A DNA stretch of 64,000 nucleotides. Source: Trichopria drosophilae (Eukaryota; Arthropoda; Insecta; Hymenoptera; Diapriidae). The translations under genes were made by a program, and so were the position numbers. Positions 21,782 through 36,700 of this stretch are shown here, piece after piece; position 1 is the first letter of the stretch, and the number at the start of each line of letters is the position of its first letter. The notes beneath the pieces are model-generated. The model ran no database searches. It had not been told where the DNA came from and worked only from the letters and a program-made list of their open reading frames with translations. The stretch covers positions 145,070,001-145,134,000 of the forward strand of contig CM059584.1 in assembly GCA_030407085.1 (NCBI GenBank), in the 5' to 3' direction.

Positions 21782-24700
21782 GTGAGTTCAAAAAAAAATA
21801 AATGTTTTTTTTTTTTTTAAAGATTTCTGAATACTTTTCCTTGGAGGAAATGGTACTGGGTGCTTGTGAAAGGAGCGCTCGGGCATTAGGACGAGTGCTT
21901 TATAGTCAGGACTGGTTCGTGAAAGGAATTTTCTTTATGGAACGCTGCCATAGAAGACATTTTTTAAACATTCGAGTCTCAACTTGATTCCATCCTGATA
22001 GACTTAATCTTACGTGGGATATTCCTGTTTGAATCTAGCTTCAGATTTGTCGTGAAGTGAAATTTGAAATCGGTATCAAAGTTGAGAGTGATTTCGTTAG
22101 ATAATCGGTTTTTAATGGGTTTCTTTTTTTTAAGGAATTTTAAACTAAAATTTAAGATCTTAATGTGGTTATTAACTTTCACTTTTTTTTAGAATATAAT
22201 ATGGTATTTTTGGTCATATGAGGAGTAAAGATAAAATTTCTAATTAGTGTTGTAATTTTGTTAGAAAAATTAAAAATAGTACTCTCTAAAAAGTATTATA
22301 GTTAAGAAAAATAAAAAATTATTAACAAAAAGTAAAAAACTTCTATTTCAACAGTCAAATATTAGATTAGCATAATTTTACTAATAAATTAGTAATTTTT
22401 TGCTATTTTGGGGGAAAACCCACCTTTATTCATCATCTTGTTGAAAAATTTTATTTATTACATCCTATGATATATGTTGACTAAAAAGTGTCGTTTGCCA
22501 TAATAATAAAATTTACAATAAACATTGGTTTAAAAACGTCGATTTCAAAAATATCCATTATTTATTAACAATTTTTGTATTTCTTTGAATTTTATTTCAT
22601 TCCTAGTCGTAACTTAATGGCTAAACCACATTCTTACCACCTTAACGGTGTACTAGTAAAGCTGAAATTTATTCTTCGATGTCAAGATTATCCAGTCTTT
22701 ATTCGAATACACGTGAAAATATAAAGTTACAAGAAAGGAATTCGAATCTCGAGAAGGTACTGAATAATTTAGAAACATTTTACAATATTATACTCCCTGT
22801 CGTTTATTTGACAAACTTTTAAATTCAGTTTAATAAAACCTCTAGAGATGATTCTTAAGATGCCGGTTCACTTTTTATCCAAAACTACTTACTAAAAAAG
22901 TTGTATATGCATGCAAGAACTAGACCTTGATCAAGTCGGCGACTTACATAAGTTCCGACAATGATTACCGACCTGTAATGTGCTTTCGTCTGACGTAGAA
23001 AAGTAGATTAGTTGTAAATAATTCGAATCGTCAATAGAATCATGTCGGAAAATAAAACTATTTGTACATTTCTGAAATCCGAGAAAAATAATGAATTTCA
23101 ACAAATTTCGGAGTAACAATCGTTGATTTTCAAGATTGTACTAACACATTTCTATTTAGAAAATTTAATTAATTATCATGATTTAGTATTAATTATAATA
23201 ATATTATAATATTTACAAAAGAACACATTTTCTAAATATTAATTGAAATTACTTTAACACAAAGTGCTAACACGTATTAACTAATGGATTAACTTTTTCC
23301 TTAATGGAATTAATTTAAAAAAAAAGAATTATGCATTTGAATACATAATTTTTGTTTACATAACTCTAATATTTTATTCTTTTCGAAGTTTTCATGCACG
23401 AACATTCTGTTTATTTACAACATGAAAATGATATTTATTTAGTGTACCTAAATAAATATAATCGACTGGATAAACACCATGATGTTTTTCAATATTGTTT
23501 ATTAATTTACCGATATAATAAATACATTATATGATTGTATATACAATAATAAATAATAATAAATACAATAATGAGAAATATATATTATTTGAAATTTGTA
23601 AAATGATTTTTTACCTAAAGAATTTCTGTATTTTTACTACTGTGCTGCACAGTTCATTAGTAGCGTGAAAACAATTTTGAAAAGAAACTATCACATAAAA
23701 AATAAGAGGGAAAATATTAAACTTTTTTTTTTCGAAATTTATAAAAAAAAAAATTATAAAACCGGTTATGATTCGACAGAAAAATCTTTGACATTATACC
23801 GGAAACAAGTGAAATAAAAAGTACATTAGTAAAATATTAATCGATAATATTCATGAAAAATTGAAATCACTGAATTCCATTATTATCGAAACAAAAATAC
23901 TAAAACGGTGATCGAAAGAATTAATTCGTATTAATAGCTGCTTCGTAAACAGGTGATAAGATTTCTTTGTCGGCAACATCCTATTTAATCATCGTTTTGA
24001 AAACCGTATTGTCATTATCAATGAAACCTAAGTTTTAATGTGTTTTACGAATTTTATTCAAGGTTTCTTGTTCTATCGAATTAAAAAAATATTCAAAACG
24101 GTTTAGAGAAGTTATTCCATCAGCCATTTGTTTGCAGTAAACTTGAGAATAATTGGTTTAAATTTAAACATGATCAGATCTCAGGCATTAAATTACTTAA
24201 CGCGTTGCATCGTAATGATGAGACTAAATTAACAATTTTAATTTTTTATTCTCACGTACACATCAGCTGTTTTCAATGATTGTAATGTTGAAGTAAATAT
24301 GTAATTTTTGCAAAACAAATAATTTTATTGTAACGTGATACAAATAATAGTGTCTACATTAGTACATATTACTAAATAATTATTAAAAGCACTTACGAAT
24401 TTAATATAACTATGCATAATAAATAACTATACATTTGGTATCATACCCTCATCATTTTATAATATTAATTGAATATATTAAAAAACTACTAAAATTATAA
24501 ATAACTATTAATTGAAAATTAAAATGTGATAAATTTATAACAAATCAATTTAGATTTGAAAACCCCGATTAGGAATTTCTGATACTGACATTTTAAAACT
24601 ACGTAAAGCTACATTCAAATCTGGTACGTCGTTAAATGCATAAGTCATGAAAATGCCAATTTCGTAACTGTATCGGAATTTGCGTTTGTGCATTTCTGCA

Positions 24701-27700
24701 TGAGACTCTTGTTGCAAAAAACGTCATTAAAAATGTTCTGCATAAATTAAAAATCTGAGAAAATGACACGTTGACAGTTACTTACAAAATATAAATTTGA
24801 TTACAAATTTAATCGTCAGTAAATTGACAACCTATGCCATTTACATTTTCATTAATTGCATTCTATTTTTACTAGAAATTACTAAGCAGTTTTTGTTAAT
24901 TCCATACCAAACAATCCCTGTAAAGCTTTCGTGCGGGATGTCACGTCTAACGGGCTGACCTACATAAATGTCGACGGAAATACCCCTTAAAAATGCCAAT
25001 TTCTTGCAGTTTTTCATCGGTGAATACTTACAACGGAATTTTGAAAAATATTGCTAAGGAAACCGTGATAAAGAAACCGATTTATAGCTAAAGAGATAAT
25101 GTGCGTACTTAACCGGGACCTGGTTGCTTTCAAGATCATCTGAACCTCGGGATGCTCCACCCTGACCTACTTTACCACATTCATGCAAACGGATTTTCCT
25201 CTGCGCAGTGTGCTCCCTGTTTGGACCAAAATCAATGAATCCTTTAAATGCGCTTTAAAGGGACTTTTGCGTCATTAAATTACGATTTGATGCTGTTTTT
25301 ACTATTTATGTGCGTTTTTAAATTGATTCTGTAAACTTTGATTAGAATAAAATTTACTCCAAAAAGTATATACTTAACTCTTTAGTAAATGATACTTACT
25401 CCTTTGGAAGACACTTGACTCCAACGATTTTAAATTTGTAATAATTAATTTATAAACACCTAATCACTAATTTTGGACTGAAGTTTTATCAATTGGAGTA
25501 AAATTTACTCTAAAAGAGTAAACAATGTATGTTTTGGAGTTCATTCTACTCTAAAAGAGTAAACTGTTTTCTTCTTCGGAATACAGTTAATAGCATTATA
25601 GATGTGTCGCAGTTCGTCAATTAATACTAAACAACAATTTACTGGCGTAAACTTTAAGTTAATTGGAATAATTTAAACTCGTAAGTCCAAAACTGTTTAC
25701 TTTTTTGGAGTAAATTTCGCTAATGGAATAAAATACCTTCTACTTTCAAATACACTTACCTACAACAATTTTACATTTGTCATAGTTCGTTATTCAATAT
25801 TAAGCCACGAATTATTGGAGTAAACTTAAAGTCAATTAGAGTAAAATTTACCCCAAAATAGTAAACAGTGTTCTCCTTCGTTGTTCATTTTAAGCCTTTA
25901 TTTTATTCTTTGGAATACTCTTCACTTTAAGAGTTTTAGATTTATCATTGTACATTAACCAATACTCAATAACTGATTATTGTAGTGAACTTTTAGCAAA
26001 TTGGAGTAAACAATGTACAGGTACCGCACCGCGTTCATTTTACTCCAAAATAGTAAACTATTTTCTCCTTGGAATGCACTCCACTGTTGCAATTTTGGAT
26101 GTGTCATAATTCTTAATCAATCTAATAAAGAACAAGTTATTGGAGTAAGGTTTCAGTTTTAATTGAGTAAAATATACTCCAAAAGAGTAAACACAGTACT
26201 CCTTCGGGGTATATTTTAGTTTAAATGAGCGAACAAATTTCTCCTCTAGAACACATTTCACTCCAACAATTTTAGATGTGTGATAATTAATTAATCAAAA
26301 CTAATAAACAAGTTGTTGGTGTGAACGTTCAATCAATTGGAGTAAATTTTACTGCAAAAAGTAAACGGTATAAGACCAAATAAAGTACGGGAGATAGATG
26401 GATGGATTTTAAAAAATTTAACAAACATTGCTAACTTGAAGGTTCGCTATTCACTTCAAAAAGTAGTTTTTGTCTATAAAAAGGGCTTTTTCTAAAAAAT
26501 CATCAAACGATTCAATACATTTTTATGTATTAAATAAAGGAGTATTTGTAGTTAATACAATTTTGAAAATGATTTGTATTTATTTAGCAACAGTTGTTTC
26601 AATGACAGTAATAAACAACCGTTCAATTAGTAAGTAGGAACATTGCCTTTGTGACAATTAATTGTATAGGAAATAGTGATGAGAATTAAAGTCAAAGCAA
26701 CAATATGATAGTTGGCAACAATATAATTACAAACATCATAAATTTCGATGAGTCACTAAGCAGAGTTACACGTTAAATATACAATATTAACTCATAATAA
26801 TTAATGACTAACACCTAATTTATATCCACTTTACAGTTAGTAAGAACCCGAATATTATGAAATTTTTATTATTCATTTTTATTAGTTTAAAGATGTCACC
26901 TTAAATCTTAGATTCCTTATTCTCTAAACCTCAATCAGTTAAAAACTATTAATTAAATATAATTAGCAATTATTTTTACTAATAAATAATGAACAACTAC
27001 TGCTAATTTTTTACTAATTCTAAGAACAATTATTAAATCTAAAATATTAAGTCTCTTCTTTCAGATTAATAGTCGAATTTTATTAATAAATTAGTTTTTC
27101 ACTATTGTAATAACTATTATAGTCCTTTTTTTAAATAATTCAGATTTTGAGAAACTTTTTGTATGAGTTTTTTTTTTAATACTAATGACAACGAAATAAA
27201 TTCATTTTTCTCTTTTTTATACAGACTTGTATTCTAAAGAGTGTTATTTTAATAGCGTAGATGTTAATAAACTCTTTTTATTTTCTTATAATTAAGAGAG
27301 ATTAAGATTGAAATTGGAGCTACTAACATTTTGCGAAAGCATCAGGTATAATAATCTTTAAATCTGATATGATTAAAAATGTTTAATGAAAAAAGGAAAA
27401 ATTCAATTAGTAATAATGTTTACTAATAAATAATGGAAAATTACTAATCTATTACTAAATAAATAACCCTAGTACTAAAAACTATAACATTTCTACTTTT
27501 GTATTGGTAGAATTTTAGTAAGAAATTAGTAGTTTCTTAGTATATTAGTAGATACTATTTTCGAATAAAGAAAACGGCTAATTAATAGTAACTCGATTTT
27601 CATTTTGAATTAGTAGCTTTTAGCCAATTCAGATTTAGACACTATAGTGGTTTATTACTTTGAAAATTAACAGAAAAATAAAAAACGTATTTCACAGATT

Positions 27701-30700
27701 TTTTATTCTATTTAGTGTCAATATTGAATCAGAAAAAGGTGATTTTCATATAAAAATAATCAATTTTTTTTTAAATCAGTCATGTATTCAGTAATCGATG
27801 GAAATAATTTTTTAAAATTTAAATGAAGATGACGAATTTGTGTCGCAAGTTTGAAAAATACAATGCAACCAACATCTTCTAGAATAAAAACGGCTTCCAT
27901 GCTGTCGGAATTTAGCAAGCCCTGTCGACGACAGATGTTTTGCAGGATCGTTCCTTGGTTCGTTTTAGTGCGGAATTGAACCGATAACCCCATTGCCAAG
28001 GAAGGGAGCGCCCTGCCATCGCGAAACCCGTCGGCCATGGTACACTTTTTGTACTTCTTGTTTGAACCTTCGTATGCACCTATATAGGTGCCATAAAGGA
28101 CAACGACCATTACATCATCGTGCCCATAAAAGTATTTTCGATTGTCTCAGTATCTAAAGAAAATGTTTTTCGAAAAGTAATCGTCGTTCCCAAAAAACAA
28201 ATTATTTCGTAAAAACAGCCGTGTAATAATTTTTTCAAATTTTTCTGAAAAACAAGATTAGATATGTTAGCCATGCTATAAATGCAAAAATATATTAACA
28301 CTTCGCTTTAATTCAACATTTGGAATTGAAAAAAAATCATATTCTATATAGTTTGAGGCATTATATCTTGTATTATTGTAATTTGTTTCAATTCTGTTTA
28401 ACGAATTGCCTTGGAAAAGAGTAGATCATCTCCTTGCCGATAGGCGGATGTGACATCTCTCGTGACTCCTTTCTTTCTCGACTCAATAATGCACTTCTTT
28501 TCCCTATATTAGCAAGCTCAGCTTAATTTGAATATACCGGGTAAGTTTTTCTATGCGGAACATTAGGGAATTAAAAATAGAACATTATGGATTAAAAATG
28601 TTTAAAATTTATATTATTTTTGTTATTATTTAAAAGATGTACTAAAAAAAGTAAACGTTTATATCTGAAGTCACTTTATTTCAATAACATTCTGAGATAA
28701 TCGACAAAACTATAACAAAAAAATCGATCGCTCCTACCGATATTGATTGTTCCGTTTCGATCATTAACGAAAGTAGACCGATCACGTATTCCATTGTTTG
28801 TAATAGGACATGTATTGGCATCGACGTTCATTTCGTCCAAGTCGTAGGTCGATTCAAGATCGATACTTTCGATTGACCCCAGGAAACGTGAAAGCATTTC
28901 GATCTCAAAGTAATAAAAATTCGAATATACGATGCAATTAGCGACAATAAAAATGTCAATATTCAGTCGATACTTTCTAGTAAAATTGATTCATTTTTGA
29001 AAACGAAAAAATGAAAAGCAAATAACTTTTTCAATGTGTTCTAGAAACCGTGTTTTTTAAGTACTTGCCGGTTTTTCTAGAAAGTAACTTGTACCTTTTA
29101 CTTGGTCGATCTTCACTTTGCTATTTTGAAAGTATTTAATTATGGACCGTTCAACTATTATTATGCGTAACGGACTTGAGTAGTTTATGCGATTAAATCA
29201 ATTATGCTTATGTAACTTGAATTTGCAAACATTTCACGCACGATCGATGTTTATTTTTTATCTTGGCAGTGCATAAAGTTATGCAAGATTCGAGGAAATT
29301 ATAACTGATGTTTACGTCTTTTAGTATTTTAAACTGAACAAATGTTGAAATAAACAAATTTTTAATTTATATAATTTCAAATTATTTTGTTTGTATTTTT
29401 CTAGTTTCGACAACTATTTTGATCATTTTTTTACTCGTCTCTATTCTTTATTTGTTACATTAATAATATATCTTTCTTGTTTACGGTTTGTGTATTTTTA
29501 ATGCAAAACACATTTTCAATCATTATAATTATTGCTGTTCTTATAATATATATGTTTTTGGTAAATGAATCTTTCTTTCTTTTCTGACTCTTTCTTAAGT
29601 GAAATGTTCTTTGATAGTTTTTGTATTCTATGTCAGATTTACTTGGTGTTAAATAAATTAGACTGTTGACGTTTCGGTCGTTTGTTTTGACCCTCTTCAG
29701 AATATATTTCTATATATAAAAATTTACAAGATAATATAGTAAAAAGTTACAATAATAAAAAGATTACAATAAAAAAAAAGAAATTTCTGGCAAACTTTTA
29801 AATCTTTTTTAAAAGGTTTTAATGGGATTTTGAATTTGGATTTGATTTTGTTTCTGCTTACCTGTAGGAAATTGTTGTGTTGCTATTGTTTTTCTATTGT
29901 TGTGAGCCGGTTTTGAATTGTTTTTGGGAGTTTCAATATTGTCATTTTTATTTTCGTAACAACATTCAAAAGTTTTCATCAATGGATAAGTATTTCCTAA
30001 TATTTTTATTTTATTTATGTTGACTGTTTTATATCTAAAATATTTAGTCACTTCAAATAAATGATGAGTTACCCGGTTGGAACTAAATACTTTGCAGTTT
30101 TTCTAGCTGATAGAGTTCAAATAAGTAAACGATTAACTAAAGTTCAATCAAATTAATGAAACATATATTAAAAACTACTAAAGATTTAGTTCTCAATAGG
30201 TAAATGAACATGTACTTAAATTTACCAAATATTTTTCTCTGTTTAACTCAAGTTCTAATCAACATCTTCAGTTTATGTTATTCTTTTATAGTTTATTAGT
30301 TAATCTGTCAACTAGATTGACAACTACACATACACAATTACCTCTAAATGGATCTCTTTTTTTTTTAATCCGGTACAATAAAACAAGATAATAAACGTCA
30401 AATTTTTTAACTCCGGAAACAAAAACAATCGTATTCTCAATGTTTACTCTCTACTGGAAAATGTATTTACTAAATTTGGCTAAATGGTGAGTTCCCTACT
30501 TAGTACTGAATCGTTAAAGTATTATAAAAACTACAAAATAATTAGTCTGCACTCTACTACTTATTTAATTAAATTTAGTAAATATTTTCTCATATAACAA
30601 AATACCTTTAAAAAATCTACAGAATAAGTTTGTTTGAATAATTATCCGAATAAGATTAGTCAAACGCTATCAACTAATATCTTAGCCACGAAGTAATTGA

Positions 30701-33700
30701 GCAATGGGTGTTCTGAAAATTGTTTTGAATCATTTATACTCAATGACACAATAATACCAATATTGAAAATGACAAATAATGAAAGAATTCGATAAAATTG
30801 AATAAACCTTAATTTAATGTAATCAGTACACCAACCTTAATTGAAAAAAAAAACATAGAAAATCCAATAAAACATTGTTTGTAACTGGTAGTAATATGAA
30901 ATAGTTAAATTTACTATCAAAATTTGTAAAATCTGCTTCTTACTCTTATTTATATAAAATATAACGTTTAACTACGACAATTTAACGACAAAAAATAGTA
31001 AAAAAGTAGTTATTTTTACCAGGAAAGTAGTAAGAATATCAACTATAAAATAGTAACGTCAACTATAAAATGCAGCTGAGCGTATTTACTACTTTTTGAA
31101 TATTTGATATATTTTATAAAGTAAGAAGTATCCGGATCATAAATTTGCATTTATTTAAAATCCTCCAAAAAAAAAATAATGAAAATTTTTATTTAAAAAA
31201 AAATAGAGATTCTAATTTGTCGGTTCTATCTCGTTTATTCGATGAGTATTCAATGATTACGTCTGGTCGATGATCAAACTGGTATAAATAAAACTGAGAA
31301 AGGAAAGAGGCTTTCCCACTTCGAATGTTTAGCCGCTGTTGGTCGTTATTGATAAAATGGAATCTTATCGCTTAGAGTAATTAACGTCAATCAGCGGCGA
31401 GTTCTCGTAAAATGGCCTCGAAATTCACGATGACTAGATTATTATCGACTATGTTCAGAAACGTATCGAATATGTTAATTTCTTCCTTTTTTTGCAAAAT
31501 ATGTACGTTTTTCAAAATGCTGTGTATGATGCAATTTCTATACACTTCCTGAACACTATATCGTTAAGTAATGTTAATTTATTTACAAAATTTGTCACGC
31601 ATTTAACAATTCTTGAAATATATAAACATTTTTAAAAAATCCGAGTGTCATAAATAATTCTATCAGTATAGTATGCTAACGAAATTGTCATGCATTGATA
31701 TCTGTTGAATATTGTCGGAAATAGTAGAACTTATTTTTCAAAATTCCGTTTCTTATTTCGAAATAATCTTAGTTAACTTTGCCGTTACTTAAAAATCATC
31801 TACAAAATTTAAAATCATCTTTACCATAATTTTTTATTAATTTATTAAAAAATAAAAACATTTAAAATAAAAGACAGTATGTAAATGTCTTTTACCTATA
31901 AATTTACCACTATAGCAACCAGTATTGGTATCTAGATAAATACTGGCACACAGTAACCGGTATTGGGTATCTAGATAACCAGTACTAACATAAAAATTCA
32001 AACTTCAGCAAAAAAATGGCATTAGCCTCTCAATAATGAGTATAATTTACTCGCAACTTCGAAGAATTTTTATGCCATTAGATCCCCAGTACCGGTTACT
32101 CTGTGCCAGTACTGGAAATCTAGAGACCAGTACTGGTTATTACAGCAGACAATTTGTTGGCCCTAACCGTTTATATTATTTTATTATTAACTCGTCCACG
32201 AAAAATTAACTTATTAATGTTGAAATATGCAAAAAACAATAAAAATCTTTTTTACGTGTAACTTGAGTGAGACACGAAAAGTCAACCGCTTGCATTAAAG
32301 ACCAAACAAATCTGGAGAACAAAGGAGTAGATATTTTAAATTTCGACTCGTGTCGACTTGGAAAAATTCGTTTTTTTCTGTTTACTCACATGTTCACTAG
32401 AGGTTTAAGAAACTCGTGTGTAAATTCGACGTCCCTTTCATTTTACGATTCTTTTTCCAAGAATAGGGTCGATGAAGGACCCATTATGTGCCCCGATCAA
32501 AAAACAGGACGTTAAATTGTCTGAAGGACTTATTGACGGATTAATTACGACCTATGAAATTTCCTGCGCAATTGCTGTCCATTATGTTTTATGCTTTTCT
32601 CAATTGACTAATCAAATTCAGAAATAATTAATATACTGGCTCAATTGAACTAAAATTTGCTGATTTCTGAAATGCTTTTATGCCTTTGAATTTAAGTATT
32701 GATTTCTCTGCATGGAAGAAAATGAAGGTGATTTAACTATCTTAAAAATGTTTTCGAAAAATAATTCGTGGACAAATTTGTTAGTAAAATTTGCTAAATA
32801 AAAATTAACTAATTAACTAATCTATTAATCACAAAAGATAGTAAATTTGATAACTTTTCAGCCGTTAGCAATTTTCTAACTATTGGTAGATTAATTTAGT
32901 AATTTGATAAACTAACTATCTTCACGTTTTATACTTACTATATATGTAGTTATACTATATATAACATTTGTAGATGCCAAGAGTTCTATAGTTATATTAA
33001 TTATTTAAAATCATCGGGATAAATATTTTCGTCGGCGAAAACAGAAAAAATCAAGTAAATGACTTAATTGTAAAAATTATGACGTTTTATTCATAGTACC
33101 TATTTCTGTTGGACATTCAATTACAGTAATTAAAAGAGTTCATGTACATGTCTTATTTTTTGGTTGAATTTCTTACTTGTTCGTGTAGATATTAATGATT
33201 TTTTTTGCGTGTAGTTTAGTTGTGTTTCTATTCCCATAAATTGCATTCTAAATACAGTATATCCTAGTATATCCCTCCCAATTTTAGCATTTGTAATATT
33301 GGCCACCTCTCATTACCGTCTCCCGATGACAGCTGTTCCCCATCATTATCAACATAACGCATGCGCATTGTTTTACTTGGATTATATTAGTGGAACATTT
33401 CCCCCTTCATTCGTCAAATAGTGGGAGGCAGAAAGGATAGACAAAGGAGGTTACTATTGGGAGGCAGTACTGCATGCTTGGATAGAAAAGGGTACTAAAA
33501 TGATTGAATTATAAATAAAATTGCATATAAATCTGTATAATCACATAGTAATTAAATTAAGAATGCCATAGGTTAAAATATAAATATATAAAAATATGTA
33601 TATGATTGTCCACAATAACTTTACATAAATGACAAATAACGTACAAGCTATCATTTCCTTTTGTAAAGACAATATTTTACGACATTTTTTAAATTTCTTT

Positions 33701-36700
33701 CATACATTTTTTAATTTAAAGTGGCGAATTTTCAAGAAGCATTAATTACTAAGTGTAATTCGATTGTATATATTAACAACGATTTACCTGTCCGTTTTTA
33801 CTATTTTTTTTTCAATTTTTTTGTACAATTTAGTTATTTCAGAAATTGTTTCATATAATTTCCGCGCTAACCAAAAATGCTAAAAGAAGATCTTGAATTA
33901 TGGAAGTATTTGTTTGAATTTCAAGCTCCAGATGCAAGAACAAGTAATAATTTTCGTTTTTCCTTGGAGAATTTACGGTTTATTGTATCGTTTTATTTCC
34001 AAGACATTTTTTCGATTACTCACATTTTTCTATTTTCAAGTGTACTTATTCTCATATTACTGTTGTATGATTCCACAGTTTCTAATTTAGGCTGATGACT
34101 ATGTTTATTTATTAGATGCCTTTTGGTCTCTTAGAAATAGAAACTCAGTATGAATTGATCGATTCATTGGGATTACTAACCCTTTTTCCTTCATGTTTAT
34201 CAGTATTTACTTGCAGTATTATTAATACATGTTTATTAAGAAAATTGTAATATAAGTCACAGTATCTGCAAAAATTTAAAGTGTATCGATCTCTTATACT
34301 AATTTTATAGAAAAATATTAAACATTTGAATTTAAGCATTAAAGAAATAATAAAGTCACTAATAGTAGTTTTCATTCTTAATAAACATTGTGGACATCTA
34401 TTATTAAGACATTTCAAATGTTTCTCTGCATTTAATCAGTTTAAAAACGATTTATTTTTAATAATAATACATTTTTTAATTCGTAATTCAAAAGTACTAG
34501 AGACCAATTCTAATTTACACGGAATTTTACATTCTAAAATTTAGATGTGAAGTGTCTTTCGAAAAAAATTACAGTCATGAAAATGTTGACTATTATGAAA
34601 TGACTAACAATTCAGAGTAGACGGAAATCATTTAGTAGAAGGTTCTGCATTTTTCAAAATCATTCTGAAAATTCGAATTCAAATACTCAAAATTTACTAA
34701 AATCGTCAACAACAAAATATTTCAATCTTGCTTTCTACAATCCTCCACGGAAAATTTAGCGTCAAAATATCGCGATATTGGTTCAAAACGATTGATATCA
34801 CCTTCGAAATCGATGTCAAGGATAAACACGATTCCCAATTCTAACAAAATTGTACTGAAAAAGAGTTCACTTAAGACTTCTCAAAACTGATGAAGCCAGT
34901 GGAAATTTTTCAAACTTTCTACATAAATCTGCACATCTTAATTAACTTGTGACAAAAGGGAACTATCTCCCATCAGTTTTTGAATAAAAATTTAAAGTTA
35001 AATTAAAATATTTTGCAAAATCTAATGAAATATTCGCGGTATCTGGATCTCTTTAATTTTCGATTCTTTGGAATGTCCAGCTCTTATCATTTGATATGCG
35101 ATAACATGTAAGAGAACCTATTTCTTCGCGGTTTACGAATCATTAAATACTCTGTGGCCGTAATTAGTAGACTTAATTGAAACTGGAATTTATAGTGACA
35201 CAGTTCATTACGACGATTCTCTTCCGGAATTTTAACAAATGTTATCCCTCTCGAGAATTGCAGATGTTATTTTATAATCATTTGACTTCTATTGACATCG
35301 TTCAATAATACAGTTTATTCAAAAATCGAGAATTGGTATTGTAAAAACAAATGTTTTCCACAAAAATGAGGACAATTGTGTAAAAATTAACATTTTTGAA
35401 AAAATGTACTTTTGGTTTGATAACGCATTTTCCCATAAAATGAGGTTAAATGAATGAAAATTGATGTTTTTGACCAATCTCACTTTTGTGAAAAATGTGA
35501 TGCGACAGGAAAATTCTGAGGATGATATGAATTACAGAACCAAAAAATACTCTGGAAATGATATTGCCATGGCTGAAACAAGAAAAAATCAAATAAGAAA
35601 AACACCGAAAAATAACCTAAAAACTGTTTATTCTTACATATTGACTAATATTATAACCTATAATATAAAAGTAATATTTTTTTAAAAATATTTTTGGCCT
35701 TGTAAGTTTTTGAAAATATTACATAAATAATTACCGACATCATGTTATTCTGCCTCAAAATATTACCGTTATGTCCATCGTAAATATGAAAAATTTCAAT
35801 AATAATAGCTGATGAATCGCAGGAAGACTTACAAATAAAAAAGGCCACGATAACAACGCGCAAAGAAAAACACTTGATATCGCCGCGGGCCATGTATATA
35901 TGTTTTTTTAATGGTTAAATTTACGCCTTGTATAAAATAAGTTTCACTCCTCAAATTACGGTGAATACGTAATAAACTCGTATAGCAGAACGTATTCTTA
36001 AGAACGAGCAAAATGTCGAGAGCCCGGAGTTGACCTTATCGGGGACTCGTTCAGAATATGAATCTTTACACGGTAAATTCTGACTCATGCATAGCTTCTT
36101 CCTTATGTCATTTTCAAGATTCGACATTCTACGTCTTGTGATTAAAAAATATCGATATTGGCACTTCTTAGCATTTTTATTGCTTGATTGTAGTTGGTTT
36201 CGGCGAGGACAATGAGACCTTTTACGGTAACGTCCGCCAACTGAATGTAGCCTAAAATTTCAACCATTAACGCCCAAGAGTCCATGAGATTTTCCTTTAT
36301 TTGAGAGATTAATTTAGTTTCCGAGGTCAATATTGAGTTGTAGTTTACAAGAATCCAATATGGCGTCAATATTCAAAAATACTCAAAAATTTGAAAATTT
36401 GTATCCTTATCAATTTGTTTGCATGATCAGGACATTGGGATTCGATTGAAACTATGCACAATAGTACACCGAATACGTGATTTTTAAGAAAAATTTTACT
36501 CTTTTGCGCCAATTCATTTTAACACCCTCCAAATGGCATCCACAAAGAAAATTTATTTGAAAAATTTACGCACGAACTTTCCAAAAAAATAGTATGAATG
36601 AAAATTTCTTAGAACTCATCGAGAAATAAAATAGAATTTTTTCAGATTTTTGTGATGGCATTTTGAAGAATTTTATGCATAAATTTAACCATCGTGTACA

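Noticed and set aside
36142..36369. 75-codon minus frame as a gene
   Set aside because: Moderately coding-like, but no domain or splice context was recognised, and the nearby wording resembles the AATATGGCG-type repeats elsewhere in the window.
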